DNA of 64,000 bases, taken from positions 225,462-289,461 of the forward strand of contig NZ_JADEWR010000011.1 of assembly GCF_015207525.1 (NCBI RefSeq), in the 5' to 3' direction. The notes below the pieces were generated by a model. It ran no database searches, was not told the DNA's origin, and was given only the letters and a program-made list of their open reading frames with translations. This stretch comes from Nodosilinea sp. LEGE 06152. GTDB taxonomy: Bacteria > Cyanobacteriota > Cyanobacteriia > Phormidesmidales > Phormidesmidaceae. Of the stretch, positions 9,503-19,601 are shown piece by piece (the stretch's first letter is position 1; every line of letters begins with the position of its first letter). The position numbers and the translations under genes were made by a program.

Positions 9503-10318
9503 CAGCCTTTACTTGCATGCAAAAAAGCGGCACCAAACAGTTTCTTCCAGCCTCCGATTAAATCGTACTGAGCATTACAAGTTCTGCCTTAGGGGCAGCT
9601 TTTGCGCATCTGCCTATCGGTTGATATGAGAATAGTTCGAGCGAAAATTAGAACAAACCCCGCAAAAGCAAGCTATAGCTTTTCTAAGCAGAATAGCTAT
9701 AGCAAAAGAGCAACTTTTCTAGCCAAACCTAGAAACTTACCTACCGCGATAAATCACGCAGGGCACGAGCAGAAGCTTCAATATTTCTTGACATAATTCT
9801 CTCCCGACTTAGAGAATACGCAGAAGGATACCGTACTTTATCAGACATTGGCGATAATTATATGGCATTTTATGAAAACTGGCCTGATAGAGCTAAACTG
9901 CTCTGAGTCGAGCCAGTGAGGGAAATATTTCTCAAAGAAAGTCTGTTTCAGAAATTACAAAACAGCGGCAAGAATTGTATCAACGAATTCAGTCTTGCCA
10001 GATTGATGCCGAACAATATTTGTTTACAAAAATCCGGGAACAATAACAACTTAAAAACGTAGACCTTAGCCACAATGCCGATGCAGCTAACTCAAAAGGT
10101 TAACACTAAAGTTGTCGCTCGAAGCTATGAAATACCCTAATAACTAAATGGTTAATACCCAAATATTTCAATGCCAGGGTGACCAGACAAACTAATAGAC
10201 CTTAAAAGCAGGCTCAAACTATCAGCTTGCTTCTAGTAAGCCAAGGACGGTTTCAAAAAAAGCGTTTGAGGCCAGTAGGCCCCAAACGCTTTTTCAACAT
10301 GAAATTCTCTAAAGTGGT
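9503..10318. other. 816 bp gap with a possible gene remnant
   Basis: No intact gene is visible and the stretch is AT-rich compared with its neighbours. On the plus strand, one frame from about 9739 to 9906 reads as a plausible peptide (ending FYENWPDRAKLL and a stop), and a second frame from 9897 to 10046 continues with SEITKQRQELYQRIQ and ends LFTKIREQ before a stop. That pattern fits a short frameshifted gene remnant, but I cannot name a family. Two GCTATAGC palindromes lie near 9672-9700. Confidence 0.3.
10256..10294 (-). terminator. Rho-independent terminator after the secreted-protein gene
   Basis: A GC-containing stem made of AAGCGTTTG on one side and CAAACGCTT on the other, with an 8-15 base loop, is flanked by A and T runs on both sides. 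On the minus strand it ends in a run of seven T, 25 bp beyond the stop codon at 10319. It could work in both directions. Confidence 0.85.
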
Positions 10319-11317
10319 TTAGTCGGCTGCTGCCTGGACATCAACAGCGGCCCTCAACTGCTGTAGCGATCGCCCCAAAACCACAAAGTCTTCAAACTGG
10401 GTCAAGGTTACTAGGGCCGCTGGATCGGTGTTGTCTAGAATGCGGTTGTAGGCCTGAATTGCCGATTCAAGCTGGGTGGCATTGACGACCGTGGCGACTG
10501 TTCCCTGGGGTTGAGCAGGCAGCAGGCCGCTGACGGCATTAAATAGAAATACCAGCTCAGCATAATCTATTCCGACCAGGGCCATTTCAGTAAACGTGGC
10601 CACCTGGCTAGGGGCCAAGCCAGCGGCAAAGGAGGCCGCCAAAAACCCTGCAGCGTTGGCGATTTGATCGAGAGTGCCCCGCAGAGGCATCACCATCGGC
10701 GTGCCGCCTACAGGCGTAAAGACAGCGGAGGTGGCCAGGGTAGTGGGCTGAGCGCCAGGGACGCCCGTAGGAGCAGCGATGCTCAATGTGCCCTGGCTGC
10801 TGATGAGTGAGACGCTTTCGCTACTGGCGATCGCAGCGACGGCAGCGGCCGCAATTTCATTCGCAGTCTGCTCAACGTCTTCACCTTCACTTATGGCCCC
10901 AACCGGGCTAAGACTGTTGAGGTTGATTCCGCCCGGATTGGTGAGAGCTGCAGCCAGCGCAGGATTAGTGCTTTGCAACCCCTGCAATACCTGGTTAGCA
11001 GAGGCATTGAGAGTTTGCTGTGCTCCGGCGGTCAGGGTTACTTCACCCGTAAAAGGGTCGACCGTAGCATTGGGTGAGGTCGATTCTAGATACTCTCCGC
11101 TACCCAAGCAGGACGGTGCATTCGAGTCTAGCTGCTCTTCATTACCTAGGCAGGGCGCGCCAATCGTTAAAATTGACGATCCTCCCACCGTCACGCCGCT
11201 GCCCTGGCCCGTTGGTACAGAGCCAGTGTGCCCTGGAACTGCGATCGCCAGGCTAGCGCCCACCAGAGCCAGCAGAAGCCAGAGTTGTCGCCGTAGTCGG
11301 CTCGCCAGTTGTTCCAC
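10319..11317 (-). CDS. Secreted Ala-rich protein of unknown function
   Basis: 332 residues. A basic start is followed by a hydrophobic run LLLALVGASLAIAVPGHTG, a likely Sec signal peptide. After it come two related segments, PCLGNEEQL and SCLGSGEYL, 13 residues apart and each with one Cys, which could form a disulfide. The remainder is Ala/Ser/Thr-rich with helical stretches. The start is GTG at 11317, supported by AGGAGA about 8 bases upstream. It lies 80 bp downstream of the Pro-rich gene and upstream of a strong terminator, so it closes the wza-wzc transcription unit. I do not recognise the family; an extracytoplasmic role linked to polysaccharide export is inferred from position. Confidence 0.75.
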   Translation of the reverse strand: MEQLASRLRRQLWLLLALVGASLAIAVPGHTGSVPTGQGSGVTVGGSSILTIGAPCLGNEEQLDSNAPSCLGSGEYLESTSPNATVDPFTGEVTLTAGAQQTLNASANQVLQGLQSTNPALAAALTNPGGINLNSLSPVGAISEGEDVEQTANEIAAAAVAAIASSESVSLISSQGTLSIAAPTGVPGAQPTTLATSAVFTPVGGTPMVMPLRGTLDQIANAAGFLAASFAAGLAPSQVATFTEMALVGIDYAELVFLFNAVSGLLPAQPQGTVATVVNATQLESAIQAYNRILDNTDPAALVTLTQFEDFVVLGRSLQQLRAAVDVQAAAD

Positions 11318-11397
11318 GGTTGTTCTCCTAAATCGGGTGAGTTGTAGGGGTTGAGGTATAGCTGAAGATTGAGCGATAGGACTACCGCTAAAGCCGC

Positions 11398-13356
11398 CTA
11401 AAATCGGGGACCAAAATTAAAGCCGTAGCCAATGCTAAGCACTGCGACGGAACCGGCGCGGGTATTGTTGCCAATGTCCCCGTAGAGTAGATTAAGGGTC
11501 AGCGGTATGGTGGGCTCGGGCACAATGGAGGCACCAACGTTCAAGCCCGCCCCGCTCCAAGCGGTGTTAATTGAAAATTGAGGATGCACCTGAAGACCAA
11601 CCCCAGCAATCACGCCGACACTGCTGTTTTCACCAGAAAAATAACCGCTTCCCGCGCCCAGGGTAGCTGTAATCGGCAAACGATTGCCCGGGTTCTCGGG
11701 CTGTAGCAAACGCGCTGCCGTTACAACGCCGTACACGCTAGTGCTAGTACCCGCTGCGTCAGATCCATAGGAAGCAAAGTTGTTTACCCCTACGGCTGCA
11801 GCAACTTGAGTGTCATCACTGCTGTAGATGTGGCGGTGCACTTTGGCATCAAAACTGCCATTTTCACCAAACCGACGAATACTCTGCAGGTTGTAGGCCA
11901 GTTCTACCCCTACGGCCCGCTGCGCATCGCCCAGCCCAAAGCCCATTGAGAAGCTGCCGTCGGCCTCGGCCCGCAGGCGATCGGCCCCGGAGAGCGAAGC
12001 GCTGAAGAATACATCTCCCCAGTCAGCCCCAAAAGCAGAGGGAATGCCCGCATTGGGCGAGGGCGGAAAGCTTTGAGCCGGGTTGGCTGCAGTGGTTAGC
12101 GGCTCAATGCGCAGATCGTTGCGCAGCTGGTCTGCCGCTGGGGTAGACGGTGTTGCCTGGGCAACAGTTACCGCTGACGGCTGCGCCGCTGGCCGAGGGA
12201 CGACGGCCAATTCTGCTGAGGAGCCTGAGGGCACATCTACGGGTTCTGGCGACAGATTAACGGCTCGTCCCGAGGACATGACCGGCTGTGGAGTCGGCAA
12301 CGCCAGGGCGACATTGGGAGTCTGCCCCGGTAACGGGGGGAGCTGAGGAGCATTGACAACCGGAGCTACTCTAGCCGCGATCGGCTTCTGTGGCTGAACC
12401 GACAGTCTACGGCGAGCCGATCGCGACGGTAGGGTGGGCAGCTGCGGCCCTCGGCTGAGCGTTTCGGGCCGAGACACCTGGCGCGGGGAAGCAGCAGGGG
12501 CAGCGGTAGAATCGGTAGCGGTGAGCGGCTCTTCAATACCGTAGGCCGATCGCAGGTCGTGCAGCAACGCCTGTACCGTTGCGGCCCGCGATTGCAGAGA
12601 CGCTAAATTCGTTGGGCGATTAGGGGCAGCGAGCGCCGTATCAGGCCGCTGAATGGCCTGGGCCAGGGGCTTAGCAGCGGGCTTGGAGGCGATCGCAGCA
12701 AACGGCTCGGCGGCGGGAACAGAGGTCGCTGGGGATTCAGGCGCAGACGGCTCTAGGGGAGCAGCCGCAGCGGTGACGGCAGGACTAGCGATCGCCTCAC
12801 TTTCAGCCTGAAGCGCACTCTGGTGTGCACTTTGGGAAATCTCACTCTGGGAAACAGCATCCGCTGGCTCAGGCGAATCGATCGCAGACAGCGGCACCGG
12901 GGCAGCATCGGTTGATTGCTCAGCCAGACCGTGGCCCGATATTTCTGAAGAGGGGGATGCAACAACCGACGCGGGTGTCGGCAAAGCCGCTGTGGCTTCT
13001 GGGACAGCGAGGTCGGCCTTGGTGCTGCGGTTTGAAACAGCAGTGTCTAGAACCGTCGGCTCGGGCTGGGCACTGGGCACTGGGGCGAGTTCTACCGCCG
13101 CTGCCAAAGATGAGTCACCCTCGGGAGTCCAGGTTGGCTGAGCCACACCCTGGTTTTCGGTTTGGGGTGCGGTCGTCTGGGCCGAAGGCTCAGGCACAAC
13201 CACCGAATGCGGATCTTCGGCCAGAGTCACACCCAGGCTTGGGCTGAGAACCGCGACCGGCAGGCTGGTATTGGCCTCGGCTCCCTGAGGCAGCAGCCCC
13301 AAACCGGCCAGCCCCAGCAGCCCGCCAGTAATCAGGGGTTTCGATTTACGCTTCAT
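11398..13356 (-). CDS. Pro/Ala-rich secreted protein with probable outer-membrane barrel C-terminus
   Basis: 652 residues. It has a signal peptide (KRKSKPLITGGLLGLAGLGL, cleavage after GAEA). Residues ~30-430 are low-complexity, rich in Pro, Ala, Ser, Glu and Gln, like a periplasm- or wall-spanning linker. The last ~200 residues alternate polar and hydrophobic residues with many Gly and aromatics and end YGFNFGPRF with a terminal Phe, the usual signal for barrel insertion by BamA. ATG at 13356 follows a GAGGAG site. It sits 61 bp downstream of the Wzc-like gene. The function is unknown; an outer-membrane partner of the export machinery is inferred. Confidence 0.75.
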   Translation of the reverse strand: MKRKSKPLITGGLLGLAGLGLLPQGAEANTSLPVAVLSPSLGVTLAEDPHSVVVPEPSAQTTAPQTENQGVAQPTWTPEGDSSLAAAVELAPVPSAQPEPTVLDTAVSNRSTKADLAVPEATAALPTPASVVASPSSEISGHGLAEQSTDAAPVPLSAIDSPEPADAVSQSEISQSAHQSALQAESEAIASPAVTAAAAPLEPSAPESPATSVPAAEPFAAIASKPAAKPLAQAIQRPDTALAAPNRPTNLASLQSRAATVQALLHDLRSAYGIEEPLTATDSTAAPAASPRQVSRPETLSRGPQLPTLPSRSARRRLSVQPQKPIAARVAPVVNAPQLPPLPGQTPNVALALPTPQPVMSSGRAVNLSPEPVDVPSGSSAELAVVPRPAAQPSAVTVAQATPSTPAADQLRNDLRIEPLTTAANPAQSFPPSPNAGIPSAFGADWGDVFFSASLSGADRLRAEADGSFSMGFGLGDAQRAVGVELAYNLQSIRRFGENGSFDAKVHRHIYSSDDTQVAAAVGVNNFASYGSDAAGTSTSVYGVVTAARLLQPENPGNRLPITATLGAGSGYFSGENSSVGVIAGVGLQVHPQFSINTAWSGAGLNVGASIVPEPTIPLTLNLLYGDIGNNTRAGSVAVLSIGYGFNFGPRF

Positions 13357-13417
13357 TGTCTATGCTCCTCACATCCCGTCGTTGTTGCCGCACCCACCGC
13401 TGCTAAGCAGCCCCTAG

Positions 13418-15727
13418 CTAGACGTTTTCCTCCAGCCCAACCGCCACCTGGGGGCGGCCATAGTAGCCGTAGTAATAGTCGTAGCCACTCTGCCGACTCT
13501 GGGGTACACCATTAACCACTAGCCCCAGCAGCGGAGCCTGGGCAGTGTTGCCCAAGTCGGCCAGCACCCGCTGAATTTCCGATCGCTCCGATCGATGCAG
13601 CCGCACTACCAGCAGCAGCCCGTCAGCATGAGCCGCCGTAAGTTTAGCGTCGATCATGCCGGACAGAGGCGGTGTATCAAAAATGATTAGGTCGTAGTGG
13701 CGGCGAAACTGCTCAGTGAGCTGCTGCATCTTCCGAGACGACAACAGCCGACCGGGGGCAGGCGGGCGAGCCCCGGCGGTCAGCAGGTGCAGGTTGGGGT
13801 TGCCCGGCAGCTGCAGCACCAAGTCGTTGGGGTCATCAATGGCCTGGGTAATCAAGTCGCTCAGCCCCTGGCGATTGGGCTGGGCAAAGATCAGGTGCTG
13901 GCTGGGCTTGCGCAAATCGCCGTCAATTAGCAGCACTCGACGGCCCATATTGGCCGCCGCGATCGCCAGGTGAGCGCAGACGGTCGACTTTCCCTCCCCC
14001 GGCACCGAAGAGGTCAGCGCCACCACCTGCACCGGCACGTCAGAACTGAGCATGCGCAGGTTGGCCTCAAGGGAGTAAAACGCCTCGGCAAAGCTGAAGG
14101 AGGTGTAGAGCTTTTCGGGGCTCTGGCTCTGGGTCAGCACATCAGCCATAGTGGCGGCCAGATTGGGCTCGATCAGCAGCGGCTGCTTTTGCAGGGCTGG
14201 GGCGTTGGGTATCGTCGCCAGGTTGGGTAGTTGAGTTGTTTTAATCAGCTCGTCGGTGCTGTGAAAAGCCTGATCGATGCGATCGCGCAGCAGCGCCGCC
14301 ACCCCGCCCAGCATCAACCCCACCACCGTGCTAAGCAGCAGGTTGCGGGGCAAGTTGGTTGTCTTGGTAATGCTCGACTCGCTGAGGGGAGAGATAATCT
14401 CCCAGGGAGACGCCTGCCGGGCCATCTGCAGCCGCATCTCCTGGCGACTGGCCAGCAGCTGGTTGAGGCTGCTTTCGGCCACCGTCAGCTCACGGTCAAT
14501 TTGCTGAAACGATCGCGACAGATCGGCCAGCCGCTGAATTTCGGCCTGCAGCTGCCGCACCGTCTGACCAATCGCCTGATCCTGGGTTTGCAGCACCTGC
14601 ATCTGGTTGGCGGTATCCACTAGCTGCTGCATCAACCCCTGGCTCACCGAGCCTTTGTAGCCCAGGGTATCGGCTTCCACAGCTTCCCCCACCAGCCGCT
14701 GGGCCTCGGTTTCGAGCAGGGGCAACAGCTGCTGCCGCTGGTCTTCCAGGGCTTCGATCATGGGCGTATCGGTTTGAAACCGGGCCGATTCGGCGGCAAT
14801 GGTTTGCTCTAACTCGCGCAAATCTCCCAGCAGCGCTTGGTAGGTGGGCGACTCATTGAGGTTGGCCACCCGAATAGCCGTATCGGGGTCAAAGCCCACC
14901 TGGTCGCGCAGATTGTCGTACAGCGGCTCCAGGGCAGTTAGCTCTACCCGCAGCTGCTCTTGATCGGCCAGCATTTGGTTGAGGCGCTGGGTCACGCTTT
15001 CGCTGGTGGCGTTGACGTTGACGATGTCGTAGCGCTTCTGAAACTCACTCAGGTCGCTCTCAATGGCCTCAACCTCCTGCCATTTCTCCTGCAGCTGCTC
15101 GTCTAAAAACGTTAGCCCCCGGCGCAAGTCACCCTGACGGTCCTGCACGCTGTAGTCAACAAAGCCTTCAATCACCTGGTCGAGCACAAACGATACCACC
15201 GCCGGGTCGGCATCGTTGTAGGTGACGCGCAGCACCTTTGATTCCCCTTCCTGAACAATCGACAGGCGGCTGAGCAGCGCGTTGTAGGTAATGTTGGGGT
15301 AACGGCGCTGAATGTTGGCCAAGATAGGTTCGATCACCGCCGGGCCGCGCAGCACCCGAATTTGGCTGTCGTAGTCGAGCCCTGATGCCCCACCGCCCTG
15401 GGCCCCAACGACATTCTCCAGCGCTAGGGGGGTAACGTTAGTGACGGGCTCGACTAAAAGGTTAACGCTGCCGCTATAGGCCGGAGGACGGCTCAGATGC
15501 CAGAGGGTTAACCCACCAAAGGACAGGGCCGCAACCCCTAGAAAGACTCCGGCTCGACGCTTGAGCACCCCGATCAGCTGGCTGAAGTCAACGTCATCGC
15601 CCTTCTCCACTAAGGAGGGGGGTGGAGCCATCACAGGCACAAACTCGGGCCTGCCAGAGCCATGACCGTTGCCATGACCGTTGCCATGACCGTTAGTTTC
15701 GCGGGGTGTGGAGGAGGGAAAAGGCAT
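13418..15727 (-). CDS. wzc: Wzc-like polysaccharide co-polymerase and tyrosine autokinase
   Basis: 769 residues. An N-terminal GHGNGHGNGHG repeat comes first. A first membrane segment near residue 55 (AGVFLGVAALSFGGLTLW) opens the Wzz domain, which has long coiled-coil stretches to about 450. A second membrane segment (NLLLSTVVGLMLGGVAALL) follows. The cytoplasmic BY-kinase domain has Walker A VPGEGKST near residue 578, Walker A' LLIDGDLRKP and Walker B LIIFDTPP. The tail YDYYYGYYGRP holds six tyrosines, the usual autophosphorylation cluster. Such proteins control polymer length and export together with Wza. It lies 157 bp downstream of the wza-like gene. Confidence 0.93.
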   Translation of the reverse strand: MPFPSSTPRETNGHGNGHGNGHGSGRPEFVPVMAPPPSLVEKGDDVDFSQLIGVLKRRAGVFLGVAALSFGGLTLWHLSRPPAYSGSVNLLVEPVTNVTPLALENVVGAQGGGASGLDYDSQIRVLRGPAVIEPILANIQRRYPNITYNALLSRLSIVQEGESKVLRVTYNDADPAVVSFVLDQVIEGFVDYSVQDRQGDLRRGLTFLDEQLQEKWQEVEAIESDLSEFQKRYDIVNVNATSESVTQRLNQMLADQEQLRVELTALEPLYDNLRDQVGFDPDTAIRVANLNESPTYQALLGDLRELEQTIAAESARFQTDTPMIEALEDQRQQLLPLLETEAQRLVGEAVEADTLGYKGSVSQGLMQQLVDTANQMQVLQTQDQAIGQTVRQLQAEIQRLADLSRSFQQIDRELTVAESSLNQLLASRQEMRLQMARQASPWEIISPLSESSITKTTNLPRNLLLSTVVGLMLGGVAALLRDRIDQAFHSTDELIKTTQLPNLATIPNAPALQKQPLLIEPNLAATMADVLTQSQSPEKLYTSFSFAEAFYSLEANLRMLSSDVPVQVVALTSSVPGEGKSTVCAHLAIAAANMGRRVLLIDGDLRKPSQHLIFAQPNRQGLSDLITQAIDDPNDLVLQLPGNPNLHLLTAGARPPAPGRLLSSRKMQQLTEQFRRHYDLIIFDTPPLSGMIDAKLTAAHADGLLLVVRLHRSERSEIQRVLADLGNTAQAPLLGLVVNGVPQSRQSGYDYYYGYYGRPQVAVGLEENV

Positions 15728-15884
15728 AGGGTAAATCTGGGGAGTACTCCCAAGAAGTCATAAACTTATAACTCAAAACTCAAAATCCGACCTGATTGAG
15801 GTCTAGCTGAAAGAAGCCTTATCTAGTAGTGGTCCTGACTAAACAGCCGCTGTTAGCGGCAGGGGTGCGGGGGTTCAAACCTAC

Positions 15885-17018
15885 CTAAAACCCTAAAAGT
15901 CGCAGAACAGTGGTTAGCGAGGTAAACGGTCGCAGCAAAAGGCCCAGGGTATCGCCAGTGGCGGCGGCGAAGTTGCGATCTACAATCACCACGTCGTTGG
16001 GGCGCAAAATGGGGTTGGTCGTGTCGTTGGCGGCGGCGGCCAGGTTGACCTCGACTGTGCGCTGGTCAACGCTGCCGTCAGGGTTAAGCCGCACCAGCTG
16101 CACCGTGGAGGTTTGGGCACGGCTGCTCTCAAACCCTCCGGCGGCTAAAATGGCCTGGTTTAACGTGGCGTTGGCGGGCAGGGTGACGCCACCGGGGCTG
16201 GCCACTTCGCCCACCACCTGCACCGGCATCTCGGCGGGTGAAAAATTCGCGCTCGAAACCGCTACTGACTCCTCGGGCGAAATAGCTACCGCCTTAGGAA
16301 TGACAATCGTGTCGCCATCGCGCAGGCGAATATCCTGGCTAATATCGCCGGTGCGAATCAAGTCCCACAGACTGGTGGTGATTACGGCCTCGCCCTGTAG
16401 TTGCGATCGCCGCACCTGAATGTCTTTGATGTTGGCCTGCTGGGTAATGCCCCCCGCTTCCTGAATCACCTGGGTCAGGGTAGGCCACTGACGGCCAGCC
16501 GTGGAGCCGCCGCCGCCGCTGGTTTCGGCTTCGAGGTCGATGGTGTAGGTGCCGGGGCGGTTGACCTCGCCCGCCACCACTACCCGCACCGGACGGGCCG
16601 ACAGCAGCGTCACGGTGAGCTGGGGCGGTCGCGTCAGCAGGGGGGCATAGCTGGCAGTTAGCGCCGCCTGGGCCTCGGCCAGGGTGAGACCCTGCACATC
16701 CACCGTACCAGCCATAGGGAGAGCCAGGGTGCCGTCAACCAGCACCTCGTGAACGCCATTTTCGGGGCCGCTAAACTCGGGGATATTAAAGATGTCGATA
16801 CGGATGCGATCGCCCGGCCCCAGCACGTAGGCTTCGGGGAAGCGGGCTTCAGGCTCTGGGGCGAGAATGTTGGGCAGACGCGGCCTCGGGGCCGCTGTTT
16901 CGTTGTCGTTAGTCAGGGGGAGAGGTTGGCCTTGGGCAAGCCCATGGCTGTGCCCTAGCGTCAGCGTTAAAACCAGGGTTCCCAGGCTCCAACTGAGCAG
17001 ACAGAGGCGGTTCATCAT
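15885..17018 (-). CDS. wza: Wza-like outer-membrane polysaccharide export protein
   Basis: 377 residues. A signal peptide (LCLLSWSLGTLVLTLTLG) is followed by the polysaccharide-export domain starting YVLGPGDRIRIDIF, then two SLBB-type beta-grasp repeats near residues 145-235 (VVVAGEVNRPGTYTI) and 265-350 (VQVVGEVASPGGVTL). No lipobox Cys is visible, unlike E. coli Wza. The C-terminus LGLLLRPFTSLTTVLRLLGF is an amphipathic or hydrophobic helix that may span the outer membrane. It is the first gene of the minus-strand export block, directly upstream of wzc. Confidence 0.9.
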   Translation of the reverse strand: MMNRLCLLSWSLGTLVLTLTLGHSHGLAQGQPLPLTNDNETAAPRPRLPNILAPEPEARFPEAYVLGPGDRIRIDIFNIPEFSGPENGVHEVLVDGTLALPMAGTVDVQGLTLAEAQAALTASYAPLLTRPPQLTVTLLSARPVRVVVAGEVNRPGTYTIDLEAETSGGGGSTAGRQWPTLTQVIQEAGGITQQANIKDIQVRRSQLQGEAVITTSLWDLIRTGDISQDIRLRDGDTIVIPKAVAISPEESVAVSSANFSPAEMPVQVVGEVASPGGVTLPANATLNQAILAAGGFESSRAQTSTVQLVRLNPDGSVDQRTVEVNLAAAANDTTNPILRPNDVVIVDRNFAAATGDTLGLLLRPFTSLTTVLRLLGF

Positions 17019-17292
17019 TGGCTTCCTTAGGCTGTCTGGGCAACCCCATGAACGTTACACACTAAATGTCACAACAGCACCGCGATAGCCGATCTTGATC
17101 ACTTAGCTCGAGTTTAGCCTCCGTAGTTTGTAAAGGTTTACGTTTATAGGGGAAACGTGGCTAGGGGCAAGGGGTGGTGACCAGATACGGTGACAGAGAC
17201 TAATACGGGTAATCGACGCATAGCTCTAGCGACTGTTCCTAAGGTTTTACCAAATCTAGCCACGATGGGCATGAAGATCAGATAAAGCAGCG

Positions 17293-18495
<1,203 letters not shown>

Positions 18496-18915
18496 GGGCA
18501 ACCTGCTTTCCGATAATGGGGGTAGTCAACCGTCGTCCCGGCAGGACGACCCGCCAAACTTACCACAGCTCAACTTCTGTATAGGTATAGTGAGGCTCTG
18601 GCAATCTGGCCATGGCTATCTTATATGGTGTTGCCCGCCCTGCACTACGGCGGTTTAGCAAGATCTGATGACATGCGGCGCAGGGTTATGACAACAGCGA
18701 TCGTTCTACCAGCGAGCCCTCGCCATCCTCGAGCCAAAACTAGGGGCCGAGCACCCCTGGACGTTGCGCTGCCGAGAGAACCTGGCAACGTTAGATTAGG
18801 TACCGGGTGCCTATCAAACTGGCAAAACTAACTTGAGGTGTTGCCAAGGCACCCGGTACCTGGAGGGCGGGAAGTAGCTGAGCGTTTTTGACTCAATAGC
18901 TGGAGGTAAACAGCG
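18496..18915. other. 420 bp gap before the toxin-antitoxin pair
   Basis: No gene is visible. It contains the first copy of the direct repeat at 18740-18861. The sequence GGAGGT at 18901-18906 is a good ribosome binding site for the antitoxin at 18916. Tandem TATAC-like hexamers near 18577-18592 on the minus strand could belong to the argG promoter, but no convincing -35 box is seen. Confidence 0.5.
18740..18861. repeat. Direct repeat copy A flanking the toxin-antitoxin pair
   Basis: About 122 bp, closely matched by 19474-19592. The shared core GAGAACCTGGCAACGTTAGA runs on into AGGTACCGGGTGCC. That 14-mer (18798-18811) has a perfect inverted copy GGCACCCGGTACCT at 18848-18861, so each repeat can fold into a hairpin. 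A second short stem, AGGGG/CCCCT, lies at its left end. Confidence 0.9.
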
Positions 18916-19134
18916 ATGAAAGCCTATGAATTTGCCGGAGAGGTGATGGCTGATGGGCAACTCAAACTGCCAGAGTCTGCCCTGGCGCAATTGGCTGGGC
19001 ATCACGCCGTTAGAGTTATTGTGCTCGTGCAAGACACTCCCGAAGATGAGGAAAACGCCGAATGGCAGGCAATGGCGGCTGAACAGTTTTTGGCGGGCTA
19101 CAGCGATGCCGATGCCATCTACGACACGCTGTAG
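18916..19134 (+). CDS. Type II antitoxin
   Basis: 72 residues. The N-terminal half (GEVMADGQLKLPESALAQL, then HHAVRVIVLV) looks like the short beta-rich dimerisation and DNA-binding part seen in many cyanobacterial VapB-like antitoxins. The C-terminal half (WQAMAAEQFLAGYSDADAIY) is an acidic helix that would wrap the toxin. A GGAGGT site precedes the ATG. Its stop is 2 bp before the toxin start, the classic antitoxin-first arrangement. The pair probably regulates its own promoter, as is usual. The exact family is uncertain. Confidence 0.8.
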   Translation: MKAYEFAGEVMADGQLKLPESALAQLAGHHAVRVIVLVQDTPEDEENAEWQAMAAEQFLAGYSDADAIYDTL

Positions 19135-19136
19135 CG

Positions 19137-19469
19137 ATGACCACCTATGAGCCGGGGGATGTTGTTCTGCTGGCGTTTCCCTTTACTGACGGCATTCGTC
19201 AAAAACAACGCCCAGCCCTGGTTCTGCTAAATACTGGCGATCCAGATATTGTGTTGGCCAGAATTACCAGTCAACTCTACACAACAGCGTTTGATGTTGC
19301 TCTTTCAGATCAAGCTGAAGCGGGTTTGTTGCTGCCTTCAGTAGTGCGGCTGCACAAGCTTGCAACGTTAGAGAAAGGGACGGTTAGTCGCTATTTAGGA
19401 CATCTTTCAGCCCAGGATTGGGCCAAAGTTAGGAGCGTTCTCAACGCGCTGTGGAGTCTAAGCCCATAG
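19137..19469 (+). CDS. PemK/MazF-family toxin
   Basis: 110 residues. It opens YEPGDVVLLAFPFTDG and KQRPALVLLN, the two conserved blocks of the PemK/MazF (CcdB-fold) endoribonucleases, whose members cut mRNA or tRNA. The Arg of RPALVL and the later VVRLHKLATLEKGTVSRYLG match the active-site side and the K-x-x-T element of the family. Length is normal, so the gene appears intact. It is translated directly after the antitoxin. The cleavage sequence cannot be predicted. Confidence 0.88.
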   Translation: MTTYEPGDVVLLAFPFTDGIRQKQRPALVLLNTGDPDIVLARITSQLYTTAFDVALSDQAEAGLLLPSVVRLHKLATLEKGTVSRYLGHLSAQDWAKVRSVLNALWSLSP

Positions 19470-19473
19470 CCAG

Positions 19474-19592
19474 CTAGGGGTCGAGCACCCCTGACAGCGC
19501 GCTGCCGCGAGAACCTGGCAACGTTAGATTAGGTACCGGGTGCCTATCAGACTGGCAAAACTGACTTGAAGCATTGCAAAGCACCCGGTACC
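19474..19592. repeat. Direct repeat copy B flanking the toxin-antitoxin pair
   Basis: About 119 bp beginning 5 bp after the toxin stop codon, matching copy A at 18740-18861 with scattered changes. The inner segment of about 45 bp across GGTACCGGGTGCCTATCA is nearly identical. The inverted partner GCACCCGGTACC is at 19581-19592, so the hairpin is kept. It may also serve as the end of the toxin transcript. Confidence 0.9.
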
Positions 19593-19601
19593 GGTCGAGA
19601 G

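Noticed and set aside
15860-15900. Possible tRNA end with GGGTTCAAACC
   Set aside because: A T-loop-like string occurs but no acceptor stem or anticodon arm can be drawn around it.
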